DNA from: Paraburkholderia agricolaris
GTDB lineage: Bacteria > Pseudomonadota > Gammaproteobacteria > Burkholderiales > Burkholderiaceae
Assembly: GCF_009455635.1 (NCBI RefSeq)
Contig: NZ_QPER01000002.1
Location: 3,720,001-3,784,000, forward strand
Direction: 5' to 3'
DNA length: 64,000 nucleotides
Every line of letters starts with the position of its first letter. Position 1 is the first letter of the stretch. The notes below the pieces were generated by a model. It did no database searches. It was not told the DNA's origin and was given only the letters and a program-made list of their open reading frames with translations. The position numbers and the translations under genes are program-made. Of this stretch, positions 20,797 through 29,974 are shown one piece after another.

Positions 20797-21104
20797 GGTA
20801 TGCGGGGTAGTAATGACTGCGGGCTGACTGTGTCGGTCGATTATGCCACGCAGAACCTCGCTTAGGGCCCATGAATCATGCAAAAAACCGATAAAAAACA
20901 GGGAGTTGGGTGGTAGTGACGATACCTGTATGGGTGTTACCCGGCAAGGGATTGCATGGTGTGCGCGATGCAACGCCAGCCATGCTCAGGCGTTACCGCA
21001 ACTTGGCGCTTCGTGCGCCAGGAGACACAGCCAGACGCGCTCCCAGCCTCAGCGATTGAAATCGAACCCCATTTGCCACACGCAGTTGCATGTATCCAAA
21101 ACAA
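20797..21104. other. 308-base leuC upstream region
   Basis: No gene seen. The region must contain the leu operon promoter. No leader peptide with a run of Leu codons was found, so classical attenuation is not apparent. Confidence 0.4.
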
Positions 21105-21138
21105 AACGCCCCAACGGTCAACCCGTTGGGGCGTTTTT
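21105..21138 (-). terminator. strong bidirectional-looking terminator after gltA
   Basis: A perfect 13-bp stem AACGCCCCAACGG / CCGTTGGGGCGTT with a 5-base loop. It is followed by TTTTGTTTT on the minus strand and by TTTTT on the plus strand. It lies about 65 bases after the gltA stop and closes the sdh-gltA block. Confidence 0.9.
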
Positions 21139-21203
21139 CATTCATCCAGCCGCACGCATTTCATGGCCCTTTGGGCGATAAAACGCGCCGCAAAGACTAC
21201 CGC

Positions 21204-22505
21204 TTAGCGTTGCGCGATCGGCTTCGCTTCGCGCTGCGTGTCGCCGATGAACAGTTGACGCGGACGGCCAATCTTCTGCTCCGGATCAGCGATCATTTCG
21301 TTCCACTGTGCAATCCAGCCGACCGTACGTGCCATCGCGAAGATACACGTGAACATCGAGGTCGGGATGCCCAGCGCGCGTTGCACGATGCCCGAGTAGA
21401 AGTCGACGTTCGGGTACAGCTTGCGCGACACGAAGTATTCGTCTTCCAGTGCGATCTTTTCCAGAGCCATGGCCAGCTTGAACAGCGGGTCGTCGTGCAG
21501 ACCCAGTTCTTCCAGCACTTCGTGGCAGGTTTCGCGCATCAGCTTCGCACGCGGATCGTAGTTCTTGTAGACGCGGTGACCGAAGCCCATGAGCTTCACG
21601 CCCGAGTTCTTGTCCTTCACCTGCTTGATGAACTCAGGAATGTTATCGACCGAGCCGATTTCTTCCAGCATGTTCAGTGCGGCTTCGTTCGCACCGCCGT
21701 GCGCCGGGCCCCACAGACAGGCGATACCCGCTGCGATACATGCGAACGGATTCGCGCCCGACGAGCCGGCCAGACGAACCGTCGAGGTCGACGCATTCTG
21801 TTCGTGGTCAGCGTGCAGGATCAGGATACGGTCGAGCGCGCGCACCAGCACGTCGTTGACCTTGTACTCTTCGCACGGGTTCGAGAACATCATGTGCATG
21901 AAGTTCGCGCTGTACGACAGGTCGTTCTTCGGGTACGCAAACGGCTGGCCGATGCTGTACTTGTACGCCATCGCGACCAGCGTGGGCAGCTTCGCGATCA
22001 TGCGAATGGCCGACACTTCACGGTGACGCGGATTGTTGATGTCGAGCGAGTCGTGATAGAACGCCGACAGGGCGCCGACTGCCGCGACCAGAATCGCCAT
22101 CGGGTGTGCGTCGCGACGGAAACCGCGGAAGAAGAAGTGCATCTGCTCGTGCACCATCGTGTGCTTCGTGACGGTGTTGACGAACTCGTCCTTCTGCTGA
22201 ACGTTCGGCAATTCGCCTTTCAGCAGCAGGTAGCAGGTTTCCAGGAAGTCGGCGTTTTGCGCAAGGTTGTCGATCGGGTAGCCGCGGTACAGCAGCTCGC
22301 CCTTGTCGCCGTCGATGTAAGTGATCGCGGAGTTGCACGCCGCCGTCGACATGAAGCCCGGGTCGTACGTGAACTTGCCGGTCTGGCCGTACAGTTTGCG
22401 GATGTCGATCACGTCCGGGCCGAGAGTGCCCTTGTAAATCGGCATTTCAACGCTCGGCGAATTGTCGCTGAACGATAGCGTGGCTTTAACATCTGACGGG
22501 GTCAT
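21204..22505 (-). CDS. gltA: citrate synthase (type II, hexameric type)
   Basis: 433 residues. Condenses acetyl-CoA and oxaloacetate. Active-site His lie in [11 protein letters not shown] and [11 protein letters not shown], with the catalytic Asp further down near VDFYSGI. The N-terminal beta-sheet region with [20 protein letters not shown] is the Gram-negative type II form that is NADH-sensitive in E. coli. It is the last gene after sdhCDAB-sdhE, separated from sdhE by 92 bases. The second citrate-synthase-like gene at 29975 is the PrpC type. Confidence 0.97.
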   Translation of the reverse strand: MTPSDVKATLSFSDNSPSVEMPIYKGTLGPDVIDIRKLYGQTGKFTYDPGFMSTAACNSAITYIDGDKGELLYRGYPIDNLAQNADFLETCYLLLKGELPNVQQKDEFVNTVTKHTMVHEQMHFFFRGFRRDAHPMAILVAAVGALSAFYHDSLDINNPRHREVSAIRMIAKLPTLVAMAYKYSIGQPFAYPKNDLSYSANFMHMMFSNPCEEYKVNDVLVRALDRILILHADHEQNASTSTVRLAGSSGANPFACIAAGIACLWGPAHGGANEAALNMLEEIGSVDNIPEFIKQVKDKNSGVKLMGFGHRVYKNYDPRAKLMRETCHEVLEELGLHDDPLFKLAMALEKIALEDEYFVSRKLYPNVDFYSGIVQRALGIPTSMFTCIFAMARTVGWIAQWNEMIADPEQKIGRPRQLFIGDTQREAKPIAQR

Positions 22506-22597
22506 AGCACATCCTCAATCGAAGTATGGAAACAGGGTTTCGATAATTTGCACGCCTGGGAACAACGGACAAGCGGTGCTCAAGGCGTTAGCGGCGC

Positions 22598-22873
22598 TCA
22601 AGCATTCCGCAACAGCTCCAGCACCCGGACCAGATCCGGGTCGGCAAGCTCGCCTTCCGGTTCCTTGCGAGCAAGCAGCAAGTCCATCAGGTCGTTATCG
22701 CTCAGCTCAAGCAGGCGCGTGAGAGCGCCCACATCGGCATCGCTGAGGTCATGCTCATATCGGCTGAAAAAACGTTCAAAAATCAGATCGTTTTCCAGCA
22801 GGCCCCGCCGCGCACGCCAGCGAAGGCGCGCGCGGCGGAGAGGGTCGGACTGATGCGATGTTTCTGTGTTCAT
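22598..22873 (-). CDS. sdhE: succinate dehydrogenase assembly factor SdhE
   Basis: 91 residues, helical. It helps covalent attachment of FAD to SdhA. The signature RGxxE is present as RRGLLENDLI (residues 22-31), with the conserved FERFF and LLELSDNDLMDLLL segments. It lies directly downstream of sdhB, the classic place. Confidence 0.94.
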   Translation of the reverse strand: MNTETSHQSDPLRRARLRWRARRGLLENDLIFERFFSRYEHDLSDADVGALTRLLELSDNDLMDLLLARKEPEGELADPDLVRVLELLRNA

Positions 22874-22957
22874 GTCTGTACGCGCCGGGCCGCCCCCAAG
22901 CGTACTGACCGCCCCCTCGGGGGGCAGCGAACGATAGGGAGCGTGGGGCTGTTCATA
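22874..22957. repeat. GC-rich nested dyad between sdhB and sdhE
   Basis: The 84-base gap contains GCCCCC TC GGGGGGC (about 22911-22925), flanked by GCCCCCAAGCG and AGCGTGGGGC arms, giving a nested dyad. From memory, this CCCCCTCGGGGGGCAGCGA-type element recurs in many Burkholderiales intergenic regions. No second copy was seen in this window. It may stabilise or partly terminate the sdh mRNA before sdhE. Confidence 0.5.
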
Positions 22958-23662
22958 TCAAACTGCGCGGCGAACCATCAATTCCTTGATCTTGCCAATT
23001 GCCTTGGTCGGGTTCAGGCCCTTCGGGCAAACGTCGACGCAATTCATGATGGTGTGGCAACGGAACAGACGGTACGGATCTTCCAGGTTATCCAGACGCT
23101 CACCCGTTGCTTCGTCGCGGCTGTCCGCGATGAAACGATAGGCTTGCAACAGGCCAGCCGGGCCGACGAACTTATCCGGATTCCACCAGAAGCTCGGGCA
23201 CGAGGTCGAGCAGCTAGCACACAGAATACATTCGTACAGGCCGTCGAGCTCGTCGCGTTCTTCCGGCGACTGCAGACGTTCCTTTTCCGGCGGCGGCGTA
23301 TCGTTGATCAGGTACGGCTTGATCGAGTGATACTGGTTAAAGAACTGCGTGAAGTCGCAGATCAGGTCGCGCACGACCGGCAGGCCCGGCAGCGGACGCA
23401 GCACGATCTTTTGCGGCAGATCGTTCATGTTCTGCAAGCAGGCCAGACCGTTCTTGCCGTTGATGTTCATTGCGTCCGAACCGCACACGCCTTCGCGGCA
23501 CGAACGGCGGAACGACAAGGTTTCGTCCATCGCCTTCAGCTTGAGCAGCGCGTCGAGCAGCATGCGTTCGTGCGAGTCGATTTCGATCTCGTACGTTTGC
23601 ATGCGCGGTGCTGCGTCCTTATCCGGGTCGTAGCGGTAAATTTCAAATGTACGCTTAGCCAT
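22958..23662 (-). CDS. sdhB: succinate dehydrogenase iron-sulfur subunit
   Basis: 234 residues. Carries electrons from SdhA to quinone through three clusters. Plant-ferredoxin-type Cys in [16 protein letters not shown], then [17 protein letters not shown], then [17 protein letters not shown]. Start [14 protein letters not shown] at 23662; the longer frame upstream overlaps sdhA and is discarded. It follows sdhA by 26 bases. Confidence 0.97.
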   Translation of the reverse strand: MAKRTFEIYRYDPDKDAAPRMQTYEIEIDSHERMLLDALLKLKAMDETLSFRRSCREGVCGSDAMNINGKNGLACLQNMNDLPQKIVLRPLPGLPVVRDLICDFTQFFNQYHSIKPYLINDTPPPEKERLQSPEERDELDGLYECILCASCSTSCPSFWWNPDKFVGPAGLLQAYRFIADSRDEATGERLDNLEDPYRLFRCHTIMNCVDVCPKGLNPTKAIGKIKELMVRRAV

Positions 23663-23688
23663 TTTCCTGAATTCCTTTGACTTGTGCC

Positions 23689-25464
23689 TTAGAAGGTACG
23701 CGCTTTCGGCGGCACCGATTCGACGGTCAGCGGTTGCATTTGAACCGGCTTGTAGTCGAGGCGATCGCCTTCGCTGAACCACAGCGTATGACGCAGCCAG
23801 TTTTCGTCGTCGCGATGTTCGAAGTCGTTTTGCGCATGCGCACCGCGGCTTTCCTTGCGCGCTTCGGCGGAAACCATTGTGGCGCGTGCCACTTCGATCA
23901 GGTTCTCCACTTCCAGCGCTTCAATACGTGCCGTGTTGAACACCTTCGACTTGTCTTTCAGGTAGATGTTATCGACCCGGTCAGCCACTTCGCGGATCCG
24001 CTCGACGCCTTCGGCCAGCAGCTTCGACGTGCGGAACACGCCGGCATGTGCTTGCATGGTGGAACGGATGTCAGCCGCGACGGTTTGCGAGTATTCGCCC
24101 GACGTAGACTTGTCGAGCTTGTTCAGACGCGCCAGCGAGAATTCGCCCGCGTCGGCCGGCAGCGGCTTGTGCTCCTTGATGTCCTTCACGTGCTTGACGA
24201 TGTGGTTGCCGGCCGCGCGGCCGAACACCACCAGGTCGAGCAGCGAGTTCGTACCGAGACGGTTTGCGCCGTGCACCGACACGCACGAGCATTCGCCCAC
24301 TGCGTAGAAACCGTTGACGACTTCCTTGTGATCCCGCGACGTGCCAACGACCTGGCCGTTGATGTTCGTCGGGATACCACCCATTTGATAGTGGATGGTC
24401 GGCACAACCGGAATCGGCTCTTTAATACAATCGACGTTCGCGAACTTCATCGCGATTTCGCGGATCGACGGCAGACGCTTCATGATCGTCTCGGCGCCGA
24501 TGTGCGACAGGTCGAGCAGCACGTGATCCTTGTTCGGACCCACGCCGCGGCCTTCCTTGATTTCCTGGTCCATCGAACGCGAAACGAAGTCGCGCGGCGC
24601 CAGATCCTTCAGCGTCGGTGCGTAGCGTTCCATGAAACGCTCGCCGTTCGAGTTACGCAGAATACCGCCTTCACCACGCACACCTTCGGTAATCAGCACG
24701 CCCGCGCCGGCCACGCCGGTGGGGTGGAATTGCCAGAATTCCATGTCTTGCAGCGCGATGCCCGAACGCGCCGCCATGCCCAGACCGTCACCGGTATTGA
24801 TGAACGCGTTCGTGGATGCCGCGAAGATCCGGCCCGCGCCGCCCGTAGCGAACAGCGTGGTCTTGCCTTCGAGGATATAAACGTCGCCGGTTTCCATTTC
24901 CAACGCGGTCACGCCCAGCACGTCGCCGTCGGCGTCGCGGATCAGATCCAGCGCCATCCATTCGACGAAGAACTGCGTCTTGGCCGCCACGTTTTGCTGG
25001 TACAGCGTATGCAGCAGCGCGTGACCGGTACGGTCAGCGGCCGCGCAAGCGCGTTGCACCGGCTTTTCGCCGTAGTTGGCGGTGTGGCCGCCGAACGGGC
25101 GCTGGTAAATCGTGCCGTCAGCGTTGCGGTCGAACGGCATGCCGAAGTGTTCGAGCTCGTACACGGCGTTCGGTGCTTCACGGCACATGAACTCGATCGC
25201 GTCCTGGTCGCCGAGCCAGTCGGAACCCTTGATCGTGTCGTAGAAGTGATAGTGCCAATTGTCTTCGCTCATGTTGCCGAGCGATGCGCCGATGCCGCCT
25301 TGAGCCGCGACCGTGTGCGAACGCGTCGGGAACACCTTGGACAGCACGCAGACCGACAGACCGGCGCGCGCGAGTTGCAGCGAAGCGCGCATCCCCGAGC
25401 CGCCTGCGCCGACGATAACCACGTCAAATTTGCGACGCGGCAGAGAATTCTTGATTGCAGCCAT
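23689..25464 (-). CDS. sdhA: succinate dehydrogenase flavoprotein subunit
   Basis: 591 residues. Oxidises succinate to fumarate. The FAD dinucleotide fold is [17 protein letters not shown]. The covalent FAD His is His50 in [12 protein letters not shown]. Substrate motifs [21 protein letters not shown] and the YQMGGIPTN loop are present. ATG at 25464, four bases after sdhD ends. Confidence 0.97.
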   Translation of the reverse strand: MAAIKNSLPRRKFDVVIVGAGGSGMRASLQLARAGLSVCVLSKVFPTRSHTVAAQGGIGASLGNMSEDNWHYHFYDTIKGSDWLGDQDAIEFMCREAPNAVYELEHFGMPFDRNADGTIYQRPFGGHTANYGEKPVQRACAAADRTGHALLHTLYQQNVAAKTQFFVEWMALDLIRDADGDVLGVTALEMETGDVYILEGKTTLFATGGAGRIFAASTNAFINTGDGLGMAARSGIALQDMEFWQFHPTGVAGAGVLITEGVRGEGGILRNSNGERFMERYAPTLKDLAPRDFVSRSMDQEIKEGRGVGPNKDHVLLDLSHIGAETIMKRLPSIREIAMKFANVDCIKEPIPVVPTIHYQMGGIPTNINGQVVGTSRDHKEVVNGFYAVGECSCVSVHGANRLGTNSLLDLVVFGRAAGNHIVKHVKDIKEHKPLPADAGEFSLARLNKLDKSTSGEYSQTVAADIRSTMQAHAGVFRTSKLLAEGVERIREVADRVDNIYLKDKSKVFNTARIEALEVENLIEVARATMVSAEARKESRGAHAQNDFEHRDDENWLRHTLWFSEGDRLDYKPVQMQPLTVESVPPKARTF

Positions 25465-25468
25465 TCTT

Positions 25469-25837
25469 TTACACTCTCCAGAGAATCTGCGCAGCGTAGC
25501 CCGCACATGCGAGCAGCCAGACGATCGTCAGCGCCTGAAGAAACAGGCGCATGCCAACGGGCTTCACATAGTCCATCCAGATGTCGCGGATACCAACCCA
25601 CGCGTGATAGAACAGCGACAGCAGCGTGACAAACGTGGCGAGCTTCATCCATTGCGTTGCAAAGATCGATGCCCAGCCGTCGTACGAGAAATCGCGCGCG
25701 CCGAAGAACCAGGCGAGCAGGATGACCGTGTAGATCGCCATGATGCAGGCGGTAATGCGCTGGGCGAGCCAGTCGCGCAGACCATAATGTGCGCCGACGA
25801 CAAGACGCTTCGGACCGATTCGGTTATTAGCTGCCAT
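25469..25837 (-). CDS. sdhD: succinate dehydrogenase membrane anchor subunit
   Basis: 122 residues, three membrane helices. The heme/quinone segment has [20 protein letters not shown], containing the heme His and the Tyr/Asp motif of SdhD. Start [19 protein letters not shown] at 25837. It lies four bases after sdhC and four before sdhA. Confidence 0.93.
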   Translation of the reverse strand: MAANNRIGPKRLVVGAHYGLRDWLAQRITACIMAIYTVILLAWFFGARDFSYDGWASIFATQWMKLATFVTLLSLFYHAWVGIRDIWMDYVKPVGMRLFLQALTIVWLLACAGYAAQILWRV

Positions 25838-25841
25838 TTTT

Positions 25842-26258
25842 TTAGAATGCTCCGAAGAGTTTGAGCGCGAATGCAATCGTCAGAAGCGACGAAACGACCA
25901 GCACCACGATGGAGGTTTGCTTACCCTTCTCTTTAGTCGTGAGACCGTGGCTCGTGTCCATGAACAGGTGACGGACACCGGCGCAGAAGTGAAACAGGAA
26001 GGCCCACGCGAGAACGAGCGTGATGAGCTTGACGACGATGTTGGAGAGGAAGCCCTTGAAGACCTCGAAGCTAAGTTCGGAAGTCAGGCTCTGATCGAAG
26101 AGGTACAGCAGGAACGGAAGAAAAACAAAAAGCAGCCCACCGCTTAGGCGGTGCAAGATCGACACGCGCCCCGCTAGCGGGAGACGGTATGCCGTCAAAA
26201 TCTGCCCGATACCGATGTTCCGGAATTCCGGCCTCGGTTTTTTTACGGCTTCAGCCAT
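25842..26258 (-). CDS. sdhC: succinate dehydrogenase cytochrome b556 subunit
   Basis: 138 residues, three membrane helices. The RPLSP-like opening has become YRLPLAGRVSILHRLSGGLL, with the quinone-site Ser/Arg pair. FHFCAGVRHLFMDTSH carries the heme b ligand His. ATG at 26258 with AGGGGT upstream. First gene of the sdh operon; an AT-rich GATATAAAA about 60 bases upstream could be its -10. Confidence 0.94.
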   Translation of the reverse strand: MAEAVKKPRPEFRNIGIGQILTAYRLPLAGRVSILHRLSGGLLFVFLPFLLYLFDQSLTSELSFEVFKGFLSNIVVKLITLVLAWAFLFHFCAGVRHLFMDTSHGLTTKEKGKQTSIVVLVVSSLLTIAFALKLFGAF

Positions 26259-26359
26259 GCTAGACCCCTACTATGTAGTCACACTAATCCGCAATTTTAG
26301 CGCCTTTTTATATCGCGCTGCAGCGAAAACCACCACAGGTCCGTTACAGCGTGCGCGAT

Positions 26360-26406
26360 AAAGGCGCCTTCAAACAGGCGCGCGCGTGGGGCGCGGCGCC
26401 TTTTTT
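26360..26406. terminator. GC-rich hairpin between sdhC and the GntR gene
   Basis: Outer stem AAAGGCGCC / GGCGCCTTT with a long GC-rich loop. Six T follow on the plus strand, and TTTATC on the minus strand. It lies just after the stop of the minus-strand GntR regulator and before the sdhC promoter, so it probably terminates the regulator transcript. Confidence 0.6.
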
Positions 26407-26415
26407 CATCCTGAT

Positions 26416-27216
26416 TCAGCTCAGATCGTTCTGATAGTAATACCCGGTTGTGACATACCAACCACGGCGCACCTCAACCGGCCGGTCTCCATATGTATAG
26501 GACACGCGGTCGACGGAAAGCAGTGGAAAACCAGCCGGCACATGCAGCAGGTCGGCCACCGAAGGCTCGGCCGCGACCGCGCGGATCTTCTCCGTTGCGC
26601 GGATCATGCGGGTACCGAATTCCGTCTCGAACATCGCGTAGAGGGGACCTTTATACTCCGACAGCCGTTCGAGCGTGAGCCCGCGGAACACCGCGCCAGG
26701 CAACCAGATTTCGTCGAGTACGGTGACTTCGCCGTCGAACTGCAGCAAGCGCTTGATCAACACCACCGGATCGGCGGGCTTGAGATCAAGTTGCCGGGCG
26801 ATGTCCGCCGATGCGCGCAAGCGCCGGCATTCAAGCAGGCGGCTGACGTGCGGGTGTTCCGCGCCGTCATCGGCCAGTAATCTGAGGAAGCGAAACTGGG
26901 CGCGGTCTTCATTGTGCGTTGCAACAAAAGTGCCCTTGCCCTGGCGGCGCACCAGCAGGTTGTCGGCGGCAAGCTCGTCAATCGCTTTGCGCACGGTTCC
27001 CTGACTGACCTTGTATCTTGCCGCCAATTCGACTTCACTAGGAATGATCTCGCCAGGCTTCCACTCGCCGCTTTCGAGACTCTGCGTAATCAAACCCTTG
27101 ATCTGCTGATACAAGGGGCTGAAGGTGGGCGATGTAGCGGCCGAGGCGGCGGATACACCCTCGCCCGCGGCCCCATGGCCGCTCGGATTCGTGGTGTTCG
27201 CCGGGTTCGAATTCAT
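26416..27216 (-). CDS. GntR-family (HutC/UTRA type) transcriptional regulator
   Basis: 266 residues. After a Gly/Ser/Ala-rich leader of about 30 residues comes a winged helix (EVELAARYKVSQGTVRKAID, then LLVRRQGKGTFVA). A UTRA effector domain follows to the end, closing in VRRGWYVTTGYYYQNDLS. UTRA regulators bind small carboxylates, sugars or amino acids. It is divergent from mdh, with a perfect 20-bp palindrome in between. This suggests control of mdh and perhaps of itself, with an organic acid of the TCA/methylcitrate pathways as effector (inference). Confidence 0.9.
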   Translation of the reverse strand: MNSNPANTTNPSGHGAAGEGVSAASAATSPTFSPLYQQIKGLITQSLESGEWKPGEIIPSEVELAARYKVSQGTVRKAIDELAADNLLVRRQGKGTFVATHNEDRAQFRFLRLLADDGAEHPHVSRLLECRRLRASADIARQLDLKPADPVVLIKRLLQFDGEVTVLDEIWLPGAVFRGLTLERLSEYKGPLYAMFETEFGTRMIRATEKIRAVAAEPSVADLLHVPAGFPLLSVDRVSYTYGDRPVEVRRGWYVTTGYYYQNDLS

Positions 27217-27271
27217 CCGCGCATTTCATCATAAAGGGCCGGGCCGCGTCTAGGGTTTTCCCCGCAACAGA

Positions 27272-27291
27272 TATGTCTTATATAAGACATA
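27272..27291. promoter_or_regulatory. perfect 20-bp palindrome, likely operator of the GntR regulator
   Basis: TATGTCTTAT / ATAAGACATA, a perfect dyad in the divergent gntR-mdh gap, ending 8 bases upstream of the mdh -35 box. Many GntR regulators bind such GT-N-AC-like palindromes. No second copy was seen in the window. Confidence 0.65.
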
Positions 27292-27299
27292 AGATAATG

Positions 27300-27328
27300 T
27301 TGACTTTGTGTCTGACGACTCCTACACT
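27300..27328 (+). promoter_or_regulatory. sigma-70 promoter for mdh
   Basis: TTGACT (27300-27305), a 17-base spacer, and TACACT (27323-27328). Located just downstream of the palindrome, so a bound regulator would sit over the region upstream of -35. It would give a leader of about 385 bases before the mdh start. Confidence 0.6.
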
Positions 27329-27720
27329 CCTTGTCGAGCAAGGGTTTGCGGGGTTTTTGGCGGCTGTTTTGCACTGTGCAATGCAGCGCCGTAGCGCACC
27401 GGCAGCCACTCTGCACCATGCTGTTCCCACGCAGTCCAGGTTTCGATTCGCCGCCATTCGTTTGGTCAGACGCTTGCCGAAACGCGCTGTTTGCAGGAGC
27501 CCGCACCGTGCAGCGGCTACCGGCGCCAACCTGCCTCGCTTCCCGCTAGTAGTACAGGTTTCCGGCATGGCGGTCTTGCCGCAGCGCGCCGCACAGCCTC
27601 GGAAAATTACGAGGCCGTACGCGAACAGTGAATTCCGCCGTGTTTCACAACGCTTCGCTGAACGCGCATATAGAATGGCGTTTTCCCTAGCGTCTAACGC
27701 ATCGTCCTGGAGATTTCTCA
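27329..27720 (+). other. long untranslated leader region before mdh
   Basis: About 390 bases with no supported gene. An open frame of 151 codons crosses it and runs into mdh in another frame, but has no recognisable domain or ribosome-binding site. A second promoter closer to mdh (for example around GCATATAGAATGG) cannot be excluded. Confidence 0.4.
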
Positions 27721-28704
27721 ATGGCTAAGCCCGCAAAGCGCGTTGCCGTCACCGGCGCCGCAGGTCAAATCGCTTACTCCCTGCTATTCCGCATCGCCAA
27801 TGGCGATCTGCTCGGCAAGGATCAGCCGGTTATCCTGCAACTGCTCGACCTGCCGCAAGCGCAAGGCGCCGTCAAAGGCGTCGTGATGGAACTGGATGAT
27901 TGCGCATTCCCGCTGCTGTCGGGTGTCGTGATCACCGACGACCCGAAGGTTGCATTCAAGGATGCAGACGTTGCCCTGCTGGTCGGCGCACGTCCGCGCT
28001 CGAAAGGCATGGAGCGTAAAGACCTGCTGTCGGCAAACGCCGAAATCTTCACGGTTCAGGGCAAGGCGCTGAACGAAGTCGCCAGCCGCGACGTGAAGGT
28101 GCTGGTGGTCGGCAACCCGGCCAACACGAATGCTTACATCGCGATGAAGTCGGCGCCGGATCTGCCGAAGAAGAACTTCACCGCCATGCTGCGCCTCGAC
28201 CACAACCGTGCGCTGTCGCAACTGGCCGCCAAGTCGGGCAAGCCGGTCGCTTCGATCGAAAAGCTGGCTGTGTGGGGCAACCACTCGCCGACCATGTACC
28301 CGGACTTCCGCGTTGCAACGGCTGAAGGTCAAGATCTGACCAAGCTGATCAACGACGAAGAATGGAATCGCAACACGTTCATCCCGACCGTCGGCAAGCG
28401 CGGCGCAGCGATCATCGAAGCGCGCGGCCTGTCGTCGGCAGCGTCGGCAGCTAACGCTGCAATCGACCACGTGCGTGACTGGGTGCTCGGCACGAACGGC
28501 AAGTGGGTCACGATGGGTATCCCGTCGGACGGCTCGTATGGCATTCCGGAAGACATCATCTACGGTGTGCCGGTTACGTGCGAAAACGGCGAGTACAAGC
28601 GCGTCGAAGGTCTGGCAATCGACGCGTTCTCGCGCGAAAAGATGGACGGCACGCTGAACGAGCTGCTCGAAGAGCGCGAAGGCGTTCAACACCTGCTCGG
28701 CTAA
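27721..28704 (+). CDS. mdh: malate dehydrogenase
   Basis: 327 residues, NAD-dependent oxidation of malate to oxaloacetate. The NAD fold is [19 protein letters not shown]. The [12 protein letters not shown] segment, [13 protein letters not shown] and the active-site [12 protein letters not shown] (His) mark the cytosolic-type (MDH type 2) subfamily used by Burkholderia. CTGGAG precedes the ATG. A terminator follows, so the downstream lyase gene may need its own promoter or read-through. Confidence 0.97.
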
Positions 28705-28720
28705 GCGCCTGATGCAGATG

Positions 28721-28763
28721 AACCGGAACTCCGTAGCTTCGTTGCGGCGGGTTCCGGTTTTTT
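28721..28763 (+). terminator. rho-independent terminator after mdh
   Basis: Stem AACCGGAAC / GTTCCGGTT with a 21-base loop, followed by TTTTTT. Confidence 0.8.
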
Positions 28764-28932
28764 ACGTGCGAATGCAGGTACGCCCCACGAAATTGCGGTT
28801 CACTTCGCAATTTGTCGTGCCAGTATTCGCCTCTGATTCGAACGCGCTTTGCGTCATGGCCGGCTAATCGCCGAGCAGAACGCGTCCGAATCCGATTTAG
28901 CCACCCGACCACCCAGAATCCTGACGCCGAAG

Positions 28933-29949
28933 ATGCGCGCCCTCACACCCGCCGAAGTGCTGTTTGACGGCGAAGTGCCGCCCGCTGTGCTGCCTGCCTG
29001 CGATCACTACGCCGGCAGCGAGAAGCTGATGCTGAAATCACTGGCATTGCAGCAGCAACTCGGCCCGGTGTTCGACATCACGCTCGATTGTGAAGACGGC
29101 GCGCAAGTAGGCCGGGAAGCCGAGCACGCGGAGCTGGTCGCGTCGCTGCTGGGCAGCGAGCATGACCGCTTTGGCCGCGTCGGCGTGCGGATTCACGACT
29201 TCGATCACGCGCACTGGCGCGACGACATCCGCCTCATTCTGCGCGCAGCGAAACGCGCGCCTGCTTACATCACCCTCCCGAAGATCCGCAACGTCCCCGA
29301 TGCTGCCGAAATGGTCGCGTTCATCGAGGCGACGCGGCGCGAACTCGGCATTGCACAACCGGTGCCGGTGCAATTGCTGGTCGAAACACATGGCGCGTTG
29401 ACGCGCGTGTTCGATCTGGCCGCGCTGCCTGGCGTCGAGGCGCTGAGCTTCGGCCTGATGGACTTCGTTTCCGCGCACAACGGCGCGATTCCCGATACCG
29501 CCATGCGCTCGCCCGGTCAGTTCGATCACCCGCTGGTGCGGCGCGCGAAGCTCGAGATTTCGGCGGCCTGTCACGCGTACGGCAAGGTGCCGTCGCACAA
29601 CGTCAGCACCGAAGTGCGCGACATGAGCGTGGTCGCGAACGACGCCGCCCGCGCCCGCAACGAGTTCGGCTACACACGCATGTGGAGCATCCACCCGGCG
29701 CAGATCGAGGCGATCGTGGCCGCGTTTGCACCTCGCGACGAAGAAATCGCCACCGCTACCGAGATTCTGCTGGCCGCGCAGTCCGCACAATGGGGACCGA
29801 CGCGCCATCACGACACGCTGCACGACCGGGCCAGCTATCGCTACTACTGGTCGGTGCTGCGTCGCGCGCAATCCACTGGCCGCGCCGTCCCGCAAGACGC
29901 CGCGCCGCTCTTCACGAAAGTGGGCGCTAACGGGCAAGCCGCATCATGA
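28933..29949 (+). CDS. HpcH/HpaI aldolase / citrate lyase beta-like (CitE-family) protein
   Basis: About 338 residues, a TIM barrel of the CitE/malyl-CoA lyase superfamily. PPAVLPACDHYAGSEKLM opens the barrel, and ITLDCEDGAQVGREAEH carries the Asp/Glu metal ligands. VQLLVETHGALTRVFDLAA and FGLMDFVSAHNGAIP follow. The family cleaves or forms C-C bonds on acyl-CoA or keto-acid substrates; the exact reaction is not evident. There are no citrate-lyase alpha or gamma genes, so this is not classical citrate lyase. It lies 25 bases before prpC. Start uncertain: ATG 28933 fits the fold, and a TTG at 28849 is open upstream. Confidence 0.8.
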   Translation: MRALTPAEVLFDGEVPPAVLPACDHYAGSEKLMLKSLALQQQLGPVFDITLDCEDGAQVGREAEHAELVASLLGSEHDRFGRVGVRIHDFDHAHWRDDIRLILRAAKRAPAYITLPKIRNVPDAAEMVAFIEATRRELGIAQPVPVQLLVETHGALTRVFDLAALPGVEALSFGLMDFVSAHNGAIPDTAMRSPGQFDHPLVRRAKLEISAACHAYGKVPSHNVSTEVRDMSVVANDAARARNEFGYTRMWSIHPAQIEAIVAAFAPRDEEIATATEILLAAQSAQWGPTRHHDTLHDRASYRYYWSVLRRAQSTGRAVPQDAAPLFTKVGANGQAAS

Positions 29950-29974
29950 GCAGGCATAAAGGAGATTGCGGAAG

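Noticed and set aside
20797..21104. Leucine attenuator leader peptide
   Set aside because: No short frame with consecutive Leu codons and no antiterminator pair was found on the minus strand; the strong hairpin belongs to the gltA end.
27273..27728. Open frame in the mdh leader
   Set aside because: No ribosome-binding site or recognisable domain; it begins inside the palindrome and overlaps the mdh start in another frame.
28933..29949. Citrate lyase beta subunit (citE proper)
   Set aside because: No citD, citF, citC or citX genes are adjacent, so only the superfamily can be named.
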